Made by a program: the position numbers and the translations under genes. Shown here in pieces: positions 1 to 6,444 of a stretch of 12,569 nucleotides of DNA (positions are counted from its first letter, which is position 1; every line of letters starts with the position of its first letter). The DNA comes from Thermoprotei archaeon (GTDB taxonomy: Archaea > Thermoproteota > Thermoprotei_A > Sulfolobales > Ignisphaeraceae), in NCBI GenBank assembly GCA_003661865.1, contig QMWY01000013.1, positions 1 to 12,569 of the forward strand, given 5' to 3'. Below the pieces are notes generated by a model, which had not been told where the DNA came from, did no database searches, and saw only the letters and a list, made by a program, of their open reading frames with translations.

Positions 1-415
1 CCCTATACCTCCAGAGCCCGAAGCGCTCGAGCACCTCGCGGGCCCTCCTTCGCGCATCCACGGGATCCATACCGGTGTTCAGCAGCACCCCCAGCACCTC
101 GTCGAATACCGTTGGGGCGACGAGCTGCGTGTAGGGGTTCTGCCTAACGAAGCCCACCACCGCAGCCACCTCCTCAGGCCTCACCGCCGTCGGGTCCACG
201 CCCATGACCCTCACCCTCCCCCTAAGCCTAGCGGGGTAGAACCAGGGTATGAGCCCCGCCAGGACCCTTAGCAGCGTCGTCTTCCCACCGCCGCTCCTAG
301 AGGCTATCACCACGAGCTCCCTGCACCCAACCTCTAGGTCTACGCCCCGCAGCACCCATGGAGAGCCCCTGTAGGCGACCCAGAGCCCCCTGACCTCCAC
401 GCACGCGCCCGCCAT
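1..415 (-). CDS. ECF/CbiO-type ABC transporter ATP-binding protein, N-terminal part
   Basis: This gene runs off the left edge; about 138 N-terminal residues are visible. The sequence shows an ABC nucleotide-binding domain. A P-loop lies near residue 40 (IASRSGGGKTTLL). A Q-loop segment (GFVRQNPYTQLVAPTVFDEV) near residues 85-104 is typical of the EcfA/CbiO ATPases of energy-coupling-factor vitamin or metal importers. After it comes the helical stretch that normally precedes the signature motif, which is outside the window. The usual first glycine of the P-loop is Ser here (SRSGGGKT), which is unusual. The start chosen is ATG at 415, giving MAGACVEVRGL. An in-frame GTG at 430 lies about 26 bases past a TATA-like element and could be a leaderless start. 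The substrate cannot be told without the membrane partners, which would lie to the left. The gene is divergent from the malic enzyme gene. Confidence 0.85.
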   Translation of the reverse strand, partial: MAGACVEVRGLWVAYRGSPWVLRGVDLEVGCRELVVIASRSGGGKTTLLRVLAGLIPWFYPARLRGRVRVMGVDPTAVRPEEVAAVVGFVRQNPYTQLVAPTVFDEVLGVLLNTGMDPVDARRRAREVLERFGLWRYR

Positions 416-450
416 GCCCTGCTGCCGCACCGTGGTTCTACGCCCAAGGG

Positions 451-457
451 TAATTAG
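451..457 (-). promoter_or_regulatory. Putative TATA box for the ABC ATPase gene
   Basis: On the minus strand the sequence CTAATTA is centred about 26 bases ahead of position 428-430, where an in-frame GTG lies. It is the only AT-rich element between the two divergent genes on this strand. The spacing suits a leaderless or near-leaderless transcript. Confidence 0.4.
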
Positions 458-479
458 CGTTCGCATACCCCGGGAATCG

Positions 480-486
480 TTTATAG
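480..486 (+). promoter_or_regulatory. Putative TATA box for the malic enzyme gene
   Basis: TTTATAG is centred near 483 in an otherwise GC-rich stretch. A start site 24-26 bases downstream falls on 506-509, that is on the GTG start codon itself. No Shine-Dalgarno sequence precedes that GTG, so a leaderless mRNA is the simplest reading. Confidence 0.55.
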
Positions 487-505
487 CCTCGCACCGCGAA
501 GCCGG

Positions 506-1852
506 GTGTCGAAGGTGCTAGGCTTGGCCAAGGAGGGGAAGAACTACTTCGAGATCTCGCTCAGGCTCCACCGCTTCTACAGAGGGAAGATCGAGATCGT
601 GCCCAGGGTCCCCGTGACCCAGATGGAGCACTTCTCCGTGTGGTACACCCCAGGCGTGGCCGAGCCCTCCCGCGTTGTGAGCCGCGACGCCAACCTCTCC
701 TTCGAGCTCACGAACAGGTGGAACACCATAGCCGTGGTGTCCGACGGCACGAGGGTCCTGGGCCTCGGCAGCATAGGGCCCGAGGCGGCGCTGCCCGTGA
801 TGGAGGGGAAGGCGCTGCTCTTCAAGTACCTCGGGGGTGTTGACGCGGTCCCCCTAGTCACCCGTACGCGCGACCCCGACGCACTCGTAGAGTTCGTCAA
901 GGCTGTGGAGCCCAGCTTCGGCGGGATAAACCTGGAGGATATCGAGAGTCCCAAGTGCTTCTACGTCCTTGAGAGGCTTCAGAAGGAGCTGAACATACCC
1001 GTGTGGCACGACGACCAGCAGGGTACGGCCCTCGTAACCTTGGCGGGCCTCATAAACGCCCTGAAGATAGTTGGGAAGAAGCTTAGCCAGGTCAGGATCG
1101 CTGTTATAGGCGCTGGCGCGGCCGGGATAGCCATCATGAAGTACCTCATGGTCGCCGGGGCGGACCCCGGCAAGATCATCGCTGTGGACTCCAAGGGGAT
1201 ACTGCACCCCGATAGGCCCGACCTGAAGAGCGGGGACCCGTGGCTTAGGTGGAAGAGGGAGATCGCGGAGAAGACCAACGCTGAGAGGATGACGGGTGGC
1301 ATACCCGAGGCTATGAGGGGCGCGGACGTCGTCATAGCGGCGTCGAGGCCCGGGCCCGGGGTGATAAAGAAGGAGTGGGTCCGGGCCATGGCCGACGACC
1401 CGATAGTGTTCGCCGAGGCCAACCCCGTGCCCGAGATATGGCCGTGGGAGGCCAAGGAGGCTGGGGCCCGGGTGGTCGCCACGGGTAGGAGCGACTTCCC
1501 GAACCAGATCAACAATAGCCTGGGCTTCCCGGCGGTGTTCCGGGGGGCTCTAACGGTGATGTCTAGGAAGATAACCGATGGCATGTGCATAGCCGCTGCA
1601 GAGGCCCTGGCGAGGTACGCTGAGGAGAAGGGGCTTAGCGAAGACTACATAATACCCACTATGGAGGAGACTGAGGCCTATGTACGGGAGGCTATAGCAG
1701 TTGCGCTCAAGGCTATTGAGGAGGGGGTTGCGCGTAGAAAGCCTAGCAGGAGTGAGCTCGAGTCCGAGATCAGGGAGCTTATAGAGAGGCCCAGGAAGTA
1801 CATGGACCTTGCACTGGGTAGAGGGCTCATCAAGAAGGAGCCCGAGTGGTAG
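506..1852 (+). CDS. NAD(P)-dependent malic enzyme (oxaloacetate-decarboxylating)
   Basis: The 448-residue protein is a full-length malic enzyme of the short prokaryotic type. It catalyses oxidative decarboxylation of malate to pyruvate and CO2 with NAD(P)+ and a divalent metal. The N-terminal malic domain has the catalytic Tyr47 in YTPGVAEPSR, Lys102 in VMEGKALLF, and the metal ligands Glu144, Asp145 (NLEDIE) and Asp169 (WHDDQQGTA). The NAD-binding domain has the Rossmann loop IGAGAAG (201-207), then IIAVDSKG with an acidic residue (Asp228) at the end of the second strand, which favours NAD over NADP by inference. Asn307 (EANPVPE) and the NQINNSLGFP segment (333-342) complete the substrate site. 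The GTG at 506 is taken as start because a TATA box sits at leaderless distance; GTG 515 is an alternative. The 3' end overlaps the convergent pterin-related gene by 23 bases. Confidence 0.95.
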   Translation: MSKVLGLAKEGKNYFEISLRLHRFYRGKIEIVPRVPVTQMEHFSVWYTPGVAEPSRVVSRDANLSFELTNRWNTIAVVSDGTRVLGLGSIGPEAALPVMEGKALLFKYLGGVDAVPLVTRTRDPDALVEFVKAVEPSFGGINLEDIESPKCFYVLERLQKELNIPVWHDDQQGTALVTLAGLINALKIVGKKLSQVRIAVIGAGAAGIAIMKYLMVAGADPGKIIAVDSKGILHPDRPDLKSGDPWLRWKREIAEKTNAERMTGGIPEAMRGADVVIAASRPGPGVIKKEWVRAMADDPIVFAEANPVPEIWPWEAKEAGARVVATGRSDFPNQINNSLGFPAVFRGALTVMSRKITDGMCIAAAEALARYAEEKGLSEDYIIPTMEETEAYVREAIAVALKAIEEGVARRKPSRSELESEIRELIERPRKYMDLALGRGLIKKEPEW

Positions 1853-3401
1853 AGCCGCTACCTCCCATAACCTTTCTCAGGAACTCTCCCGGTCTCGTAA
1901 ACAGGGGCTTGTCCTGAACATAGTTCTTCCCAACCCTAAGAGCCTCCTCAGCCTTGGCCAGCTCCTGCCCTAGGTACGCCGCGTGGTCTAGGGTCGACAC
2001 GAGGCCCAGCTCGATCGCCTTCTGGTATATCGACGCCGCGTCCCTACCGCGGATAAGAACCCTTCCTCTACGACCTATATGCAGAACCTCAATGAGGCTC
2101 TCATCGCGCCTGATCCTCACCTTGAAGAGCCCTGCAGGATCAGGAGCTGGTCTTCGAAAGCCCTGAGCTTCTACAACGCGGTCAACCCTGCCCAGATCAA
2201 TATCGATCCACCTCCTCTCCTTGAGCACTAAGAGGTTAGGAGCGAAACCAGTTGGCGCACCTCCTCTAATACTTGCACAGGTAGCCATGAGTATCCCTGT
2301 GGATACCTCCTCTACAATTCCATAGCTCTTAGCACCCAGCTCCATGGCCACAACCATGCCTACACCGAGCTCCAAGAGTAGGGGTAGTAGGAATCCTATA
2401 ACCCCAGTGCTATCCGCATCCACGTACTCGACGATGTTGTTGACATTGGCTGCGAGCGGAAGTGTTCTCCAGCGGCTCCTAACAGACCTATACCTCTCTA
2501 GGCTCTCAATGAAACCGGTTCCCCTCAGCGGAGGATCGATAACGGGGTCAACGATCACGTTCTCGAAACCCATGTTAAACACCCTCTCGATCAACTCTTC
2601 AACACCATTGCTATGATCGATACCAGCTGTGAGAACCAATGTTACTTCCTTAGGCATTCCGTCTAGGTAGCGGATGAGGTCACTGGTTACGTTGAGTACG
2701 AAATCTATTCCTGCTTTCATGGCACGTCTTACAAGCTTAGGCCTAGGAGTGTCAAGCCCTAGGGGAACGCCAACAACGCTGAATCCTTTAATAATCCTTG
2801 CCAGTTCACTAGGATCAACATCTCGGCTAGGAGCTATGGCAATAGCCTCTGCACCCATCTCAATATAGCTCTGTGCTTTCTCAACAAGCTTCTCATAGCT
2901 TGAAGCGCTAACACCAACTACCTCAGCCACCGGGAGTATTGGTGGTGGATCCACGTAGACGCGTTTATCTCCAAGAGGTACCCACGGGATGCTCTGGGAA
3001 CGTTCTTCTACTGACGATAAGCATATCCTCAGCTCACGCTCTGCAAGAACCTCGTCTGCAGGTCTCTCAGGAGATAGCATGACTAGATCACCTTCATTAA
3101 GCCTTAGCAGGGTGTCCACGTCATCGGCATGGATCGTGCCCTTAACTATGGGAACTCCAAGATCTTCAGAAACGCCTTTAAGCGATCCCCGGACAAGTCC
3201 AGGGACTATCACGATATCATATCTAAGGCTAAGCCCAGGTATTTGGGATAGGTAGTGCTTAAGCAGTTCAGGTGTTAGTAGGGCAGCGACCTCTATGGGG
3301 AGTACCAACACATCAACATGGTGCTTGGAATTGCTACGCTCGATAGCCCTCCTCAGCGTTGCTTCACCTAGTCTTCCAGTTACTAGGAGTATCCTCAACA
3401 T
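1830..3401 (-). CDS. Dihydropteroate synthase-related protein (archaeal, pterin-binding domain)
   Basis: A 523-residue protein resembling the archaeal dihydropteroate synthase-related family (the MJ0107-like group). It has three parts. Residues 1-155 form an N-terminal Rossmann-like domain starting MLRILLVTGRLG. Residues 160-390 form a TIM-barrel-like region related to pterin-binding enzymes, with PLGLDTPRPKLVRRAMKAG (213-231), VLNVTSD (235-241) and VIVDPVIDPPLRGTG (282-296). The C-terminal part, about 425-505, begins FKVRIRRDESLIEVLHIG and resembles a DUF4346-type module. The family is often linked to archaeal pterin cofactor metabolism, but its reaction is not established here. ATG 3401 is preferred: GTGAGGTG lies 6 bases upstream as a ribosome binding site, and a GTG at 3413 is part of that site. 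It is the last gene of the RidA-MazG leftward block. The final 23 bases overlap the malic enzyme gene tail to tail. Confidence 0.8.
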   Translation of the reverse strand: MLRILLVTGRLGEATLRRAIERSNSKHHVDVLVLPIEVAALLTPELLKHYLSQIPGLSLRYDIVIVPGLVRGSLKGVSEDLGVPIVKGTIHADDVDTLLRLNEGDLVMLSPERPADEVLAERELRICLSSVEERSQSIPWVPLGDKRVYVDPPPILPVAEVVGVSASSYEKLVEKAQSYIEMGAEAIAIAPSRDVDPSELARIIKGFSVVGVPLGLDTPRPKLVRRAMKAGIDFVLNVTSDLIRYLDGMPKEVTLVLTAGIDHSNGVEELIERVFNMGFENVIVDPVIDPPLRGTGFIESLERYRSVRSRWRTLPLAANVNNIVEYVDADSTGVIGFLLPLLLELGVGMVVAMELGAKSYGIVEEVSTGILMATCASIRGGAPTGFAPNLLVLKERRWIDIDLGRVDRVVEAQGFRRPAPDPAGLFKVRIRRDESLIEVLHIGRRGRVLIRGRDAASIYQKAIELGLVSTLDHAAYLGQELAKAEEALRVGKNYVQDKPLFTRPGEFLRKVMGGSGSTTRAPS

Positions 3402-3454
3402 GCCGCACCTCACGAGCTACATCCGCCGCTGAGGTTCACCATTCAGAACCACGG

Positions 3455-3461
3455 CTAAATA
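3455..3461 (-). promoter_or_regulatory. Possible TATA box for the pterin-related gene
   Basis: The minus strand reads TATTTAG in the 65-base gap after the MazG-like gene. It would place a transcript start near 3432 and leave a leader of about 30 bases that carries a Shine-Dalgarno site. It could be an internal promoter inside an operon. The evidence is sequence resemblance only. Confidence 0.35.
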
Positions 3462-3466
3462 GAACC

Positions 3467-3739
3467 CTACCCTCCAACAAGAACCCATCCCTTCTCAAAA
3501 CCTCCGCGCTCCCTTCGCTTACGCTCCTTGATCTCCATGAGCTCTTCCCACTTGAGCCCTAAGCATTGGCCAAGCGCCTCGATAACCTCTAGGAGATCGG
3601 CGAGCTCCTCTGGATTACTACTCTTGCGGAACTCCTCAGCCTCCTCAAATAGCTTGTCTACTAAAAGCCTGCACGCCTCTTCGCGACTAACTTTTTCGAA
3701 GCGTAGACCACTGGCTAAAAACGGTATCTTGTCACGCAC
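3467..3739 (-). CDS. MazG-like nucleoside triphosphate pyrophosphohydrolase (COG4997-like)
   Basis: A 90-residue all-alpha NTP pyrophosphohydrolase of the MazG/PRA-PH superfamily. It is expected to cleave a nucleoside triphosphate to monophosphate and pyrophosphate as a house-cleaning enzyme; the substrate is unknown. The sequence shows the Mg-binding pattern EEAEE (32-36), then ELAD (45-48), with the C-terminal KRRERGGFEKG (74-84) typical of this small group. GTG 3739 is the only canonical start after the upstream stop and has GAGG 6 bases before it. The family motif usually reads K-L/I-V-R-D-K-I-P. Here the upstream codons spell KIV just before RDKIP, so the first residues of the motif lie partly ahead of the assigned start. 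It starts 30 bases after the RidA stop and is probably co-transcribed with it. Confidence 0.8.
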   Translation of the reverse strand: MRDKIPFLASGLRFEKVSREEACRLLVDKLFEEAEEFRKSSNPEELADLLEVIEALGQCLGLKWEELMEIKERKRRERGGFEKGWVLVGG

Positions 3740-3769
3740 GATCTTCCTCAGCGTAGCCCCCCAGCAGTG

Positions 3770-4153
3770 CTATGGTATATAGGCTATCGCCTCGACCTCC
3801 AGCTCCACACCCTTGGGAAGGTTAGAGACCTCGACCACTACCCTCGCCGGGGGGTTGCGGGGGAAGTACTCAGCGTAGACCTTGTTGAACCTATCGAACA
3901 GCGATATGTCCTTGAGGTATACCGTCACCTTAACCACGTTATCCAGAGAACCCCCAGCCGCCTCCACAACCGCCTTCACGTTCTCGAGGACCCTCCTAAC
4001 CTTGTCCTCGAAGCTCCCTTCAACGATCCTGTCCGTTGACGGGTCTATCGGTATCTGCCCAGCCACGAATAGGAACCCCCCTGCCTTTACTCCCTGGCTG
4101 TAAGGCCCTACAGGCTTAGGGGCCTTTTCGGTGAATACGACCTGCTTAGCCAA
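3770..4153 (-). CDS. ridA: RidA family (YjgF/UK114) reactive intermediate deaminase
   Basis: The 127-residue protein matches the RidA family over its whole length. These trimeric proteins hydrolyse reactive enamines/imines released by PLP enzymes such as threonine/serine dehydratase, giving 2-oxoacids and ammonia. Visible marks are GPYSQGV (16-22), FVAGQIPID (29-37), the helix beginning FEDKVRRVLENVKAV, the strand KVTVYLKD (75-82), the active-site Arg104 in PPARVVVEV, and Glu119 in VELEVEAIAY, in the positions expected from bacterial members. The start is TTG 4153, with GGTGAGAG just upstream as ribosome binding site. It heads a leftward block with the MazG-like and pterin-related genes, and is divergent from threonine synthase, a PLP enzyme, which fits its protective role. 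Confidence 0.93.
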   Translation of the reverse strand: MAKQVVFTEKAPKPVGPYSQGVKAGGFLFVAGQIPIDPSTDRIVEGSFEDKVRRVLENVKAVVEAAGGSLDNVVKVTVYLKDISLFDRFNKVYAEYFPRNPPARVVVEVSNLPKGVELEVEAIAYIP

Positions 4154-4218
4154 GCTCTCACCGCAGCACGTGTTGCCAAGTGTAGATATCAGCGTTGTGC
4201 CTAGGCGGGAGCGCTACC

Positions 4219-4225
4219 CTTATAT
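4219..4225 (+). promoter_or_regulatory. Putative TATA box for threonine synthase
   Basis: CTTATAT lies in the 108-base divergent gap (4154-4261). A start site about 26 bases downstream falls near 4248, leaving a leader of about 14 bases before the TTG at 4262. The element is near-palindromic and could also serve the leftward RidA gene, with a longer leader. Confidence 0.5.
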
Positions 4226-4261
4226 GAACCTGTTGAGAGAGGGCCACGGGTCTGAAGAGCC

Positions 4262-5371
4262 TTGAGCCTAAAAGGGTTCTGGACATGCCGGTCATGCGGC
4301 TTCAGGGCCCCGCTATCCCAGGGCTACTACTGGAGGTGTCCACGTTGCGGCTCACCGCTACACATAGAGTTCGAGCGCTCCTGGGCTCCGCGTGGCCGCG
4401 GCGTTGCTAGGTACTCGTCCATGCTCCCTGTGGAACCGCTTAGAAGCCTCGGCGAGGGCTCTACACCCGCTGTTGCGAGGAGCGTAGGTGGTCTGAAGGC
4501 GTGGTTCAAGCTTGAGTACCTCAACCCCACGGGCAGCTTCAAGGATAGGGGCACGTCCCTAGCCATAGCCCTAGGCCACTTCCTAGGCTTCCGAAGGGTT
4601 GTTGAGGATACTTCGGGCAACACCGGGATCTCGGTCGCCGCCTACTCATCCCTCTACGGCATGGAGGCAACCATAGTGATGCCGGCCTACGCCCCTGTAG
4701 GCAAGAAGATGCTAGTCAGGGCGCTCGGGGCGAGGGTCCTAGAGACCCCTACCCGGGGAGATGCTGCTGAGAAGGTGCTTGAACTGGCGTCGCGGAAAGG
4801 GGTTTTCTACGTAGCCCACACTTGGAACCCGCTCTACATCGAAGGGGCGAAGACCGTTGCCTTCGAGGTGTACGAGGATGGGTTTAGGGGTGGGGCCATC
4901 GTAGCGCCCGTGGGTTCCGGAGGCCTATTCCTCGGTATATACAGGGGGTTCCTAGAGCTGAGAGAGCTGGGGCTCATAGACGAGATCCCCAGGATGATCG
5001 CTGTTCAGGGGGTTTCGGTCGCGCCTCTATACCGCGAGCTCTACGGCGAGGAACCGCCAAAGGGGGACTCGACACTAGCCGACGGCATAATGGTTCCCAG
5101 GCCCCCTAGGCTCAAGGAGCTAGCAGATGCCGTGAGGAGGACTAAGGGGTGCCTAGTACTCGTTGACAACAGCGATATCGTCAAAGCGCTTAAAGAGCTT
5201 CTACGAATGGGCTTCGTGGTCGAGCCCACATCAGCCGCTCCGTACGCAGCTATATCCAAGGCTGTTGAGGAGAAGTGCCTTGAGAAAGGTGAGGAGGTGC
5301 TCATACCCCTAACGGGGTCAGGTCTTAAGACCCTAGATACTATATCCAAACACCTTGGGCAGCGAGTCTAG
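4262..5371 (+). CDS. thrC: Threonine synthase (PLP-dependent, fold type II)
   Basis: A 369-residue fold-type II PLP enzyme that best fits threonine synthase, which converts O-phosphohomoserine to threonine and phosphate. The N-terminus has a zinc-ribbon-like pair, CRSCG (Cys9, Cys12) and CPRCG (Cys26, Cys29), seen in archaeal threonine synthases. The PLP lysine is Lys94 in NPTGSFKDRG. The EDTSGNTGISVAAY segment (115-128) binds the cofactor ring and the PVGSGG loop (216-221) its phosphate. PLTGSGLKT (349-357) is the conserved C-terminal loop. The TTG at 4262 is used because an in-frame TGA lies just upstream and no better start keeps the zinc ribbon. A related PLP lyase with another substrate cannot be excluded, but the zinc ribbon and length favour threonine synthase. 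Confidence 0.88.
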   Translation: MSLKGFWTCRSCGFRAPLSQGYYWRCPRCGSPLHIEFERSWAPRGRGVARYSSMLPVEPLRSLGEGSTPAVARSVGGLKAWFKLEYLNPTGSFKDRGTSLAIALGHFLGFRRVVEDTSGNTGISVAAYSSLYGMEATIVMPAYAPVGKKMLVRALGARVLETPTRGDAAEKVLELASRKGVFYVAHTWNPLYIEGAKTVAFEVYEDGFRGGAIVAPVGSGGLFLGIYRGFLELRELGLIDEIPRMIAVQGVSVAPLYRELYGEEPPKGDSTLADGIMVPRPPRLKELADAVRRTKGCLVLVDNSDIVKALKELLRMGFVVEPTSAAPYAAISKAVEEKCLEKGEEVLIPLTGSGLKTLDTISKHLGQRV

Positions 5372-5474
5372 AGAAAGATTTCTGTCGAAGCGAGATACTC
5401 TCAGCTATCGGACAGCTTAAGTAGTCTCCGTATATACGCCCCCGTCTTCACAATACGAAGCGGAGAAAACTATT

Positions 5475-5482
5475 CTTATATG
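5475..5482 (+). promoter_or_regulatory. TATA box for the cysteine-rich mini-protein
   Basis: CTTATATG is centred near 5479. A start 26 bases on falls at 5505, one base before the TTG at 5506, so the transcript would be leaderless. The rest of the gap after threonine synthase (5372-5474) holds a palindromic CGTATATACG at 5429-5438 and a weak hairpin at 5442-5463, but no convincing gene. Confidence 0.5.
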
Positions 5483-5505
5483 CACCATTGCTGTGGTGGG
5501 CTGAC

Positions 5506-5817
5506 TTGGTTGGGCAAAGCGATTATGGGGTAAGAGGAGAAGTTTACGTCAGAAGGCTCTAGGGCTCTACAGCGATAGGCCTAGCCTTACTGCTGATAAT
5601 AGGAGGAATCTTCGTAATAGGAGAAGTCGAGCGTAGCTCCGTAAAGCCTTACGACGAGTGCGAACCTGGGTGCAGAAAAGCACCTCCAGGAGGAGGGTGT
5701 GATTGTGCCAACCTAGACATACTACGGAGCTGCTGCTTTGATTTCAGCAATCCTAATAGTCAGTACTGCTGCTCGTGTATAGCGGAGTGTTGTTATAAAG
5801 TTGGTTTATGTGGATAG
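5506..5817 (+). pseudogene. Cysteine-rich membrane-anchored mini-protein with in-frame TAG
   Basis: Reading from TTG 5506 gives 18 codons (MVGQSDYGVRGEVYVRRL), one TAG at 5560-5562, then 84 sense codons to TAG 5815. The second part starts with a hydrophobic helix (AIGLALLLIIGGIFVIG) behind an RRL charge cluster, as expected for a signal anchor. It then has a compact domain with 12 cysteines in 51 residues, spaced C-x3-C-x8-C-x-C-x8-CC-x10-CC-x-C-x3-CC-x5-C. Such a domain outside the membrane would probably be disulfide-bonded or metal-binding. No start codon exists after the TAG in this frame, and the TATA box points to TTG 5506. So the gene is either broken by one nonsense change or read through. 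I do not recognise the family. It ends 27 bases before the next surface protein gene, with which it may form an operon. Confidence 0.5.
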
Positions 5818-5844
5818 CTCTAAGGGGTGTTCAGGGAGAAGGCT

Positions 5845-6444
5845 ATGGGCTTTAAGCTTAGGTTTAGTAAGACTCTACTCATGCATAGCGCTCTGGCATT
5901 CCTAGTGGGGCTTCTGCTGGGTGTACTACTGGATATAGCCCTGGTCAAGTTCGTGATGCCTGCGGTTATGATAGTGAGTCTTGTTCAGGAGGAGCCTAAC
6001 CCTCTGGGAATCGCGGAGGTGAGGTTTGAAGAGGTTAACGATACTCATACCCTTATCCGGGTTAAGCTGTTCAACAACTCTTCCAAGATCCTCAGCGCCT
6101 ATGTAGTGCTAGAGGAGCCCGGCGGCTTCTATACAAGGGTTAAGAGGGATCTAGGGCCCTTCGAGGTAAAGGAAGTAGTGCTTTCTGCAAAGGCTAGGGC
6201 TAGAAACATCACCATTCCGTACACAGGAGATGTCAAGACCGTTGTGGCTAAGCCCCGTAGCTACGCTATCTATGCGTATCCCGAGGTAGCAGGGTTTACG
6301 AAGGCGAGGTACGTGTTCATAAGCCGTTCAGGATCGCTTCCCGACACCCTAACGATCGATAGCGTAGCTCTGAAGTCCATGCATACCTTGGATAACAGGA
6401 CCGTTATGGGCTTCAGCGTCGGTATATCGAATGGGGGGAGCTGA
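5845..6444 (+). CDS. Membrane-anchored extracytoplasmic protein, N-terminal part of a frameshifted gene
   Basis: The 199 residues begin with a short basic N-terminus and one long hydrophobic segment (about residues 11-47). A soluble region rich in alternating hydrophobic and polar residues and Asn-Xaa-Ser/Thr sites (NDT 65-67, NNSS 77-80, NIT 121-123, NRT 184-186) suggests beta-sandwich domains outside the cell. The frame stops at TGA 6442 straight after a run of six G (6433-6438), but the -1 frame continues with similar sequence. ATG 5845 is preferred over GTG 5827 because AGGGAG lies 6 bases before it. A TATA-like TTATAAAG near 5791-5799 could give it a promoter of its own, although it may be co-transcribed with the cysteine-rich gene. 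No family was recognised; a cell-surface or appendage-associated role is a guess from topology only. Confidence 0.65.
   Translation: MGFKLRFSKTLLMHSALAFLVGLLLGVLLDIALVKFVMPAVMIVSLVQEEPNPLGIAEVRFEEVNDTHTLIRVKLFNNSSKILSAYVVLEEPGGFYTRVKRDLGPFEVKEVVLSAKARARNITIPYTGDVKTVVAKPRSYAIYAYPEVAGFTKARYVFISRSGSLPDTLTIDSVALKSMHTLDNRTVMGFSVGISNGGS

Noticed and set aside
979..1590. A 203-codon open frame on the minus strand inside the malic enzyme gene
   Set aside because: It lies wholly antisense to a gene with a complete set of catalytic motifs, has a Ser/Ala/Pro/Thr-rich shadow composition and no recognisable domain or promoter.
4163..4176. Near-palindrome GCAGCACGTGTTGC just ahead of the RidA start
   Set aside because: Two of fourteen bases break the symmetry and its place relative to the predicted promoter is not typical for an operator; likely chance.
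5442..5463. Hairpin CCG-T-CTTC / GAAG-CGG after threonine synthase
   Set aside because: The stem has a bulge and a 7-base loop and no T-run follows, so there is too little to call it a terminator or regulatory RNA.
5480..5533. A 17-codon ATG frame (begins MHHCCGGLTW) overlapping the start of the cysteine-rich gene
   Set aside because: Its ATG lies within the likely TATA box, it has no ribosome binding site and it is too short to judge. It would only matter if the transcript starts further upstream.
5534..5580. Frameshift by removal of one copy of the GGCTCTA near-repeat as the cause of the in-frame TAG
   Set aside because: Deleting the 8-base unit joins the cysteine frame to a frame with a TAA 8 codons upstream and no start codon, so it does not restore a better gene than a simple change of the TAG.
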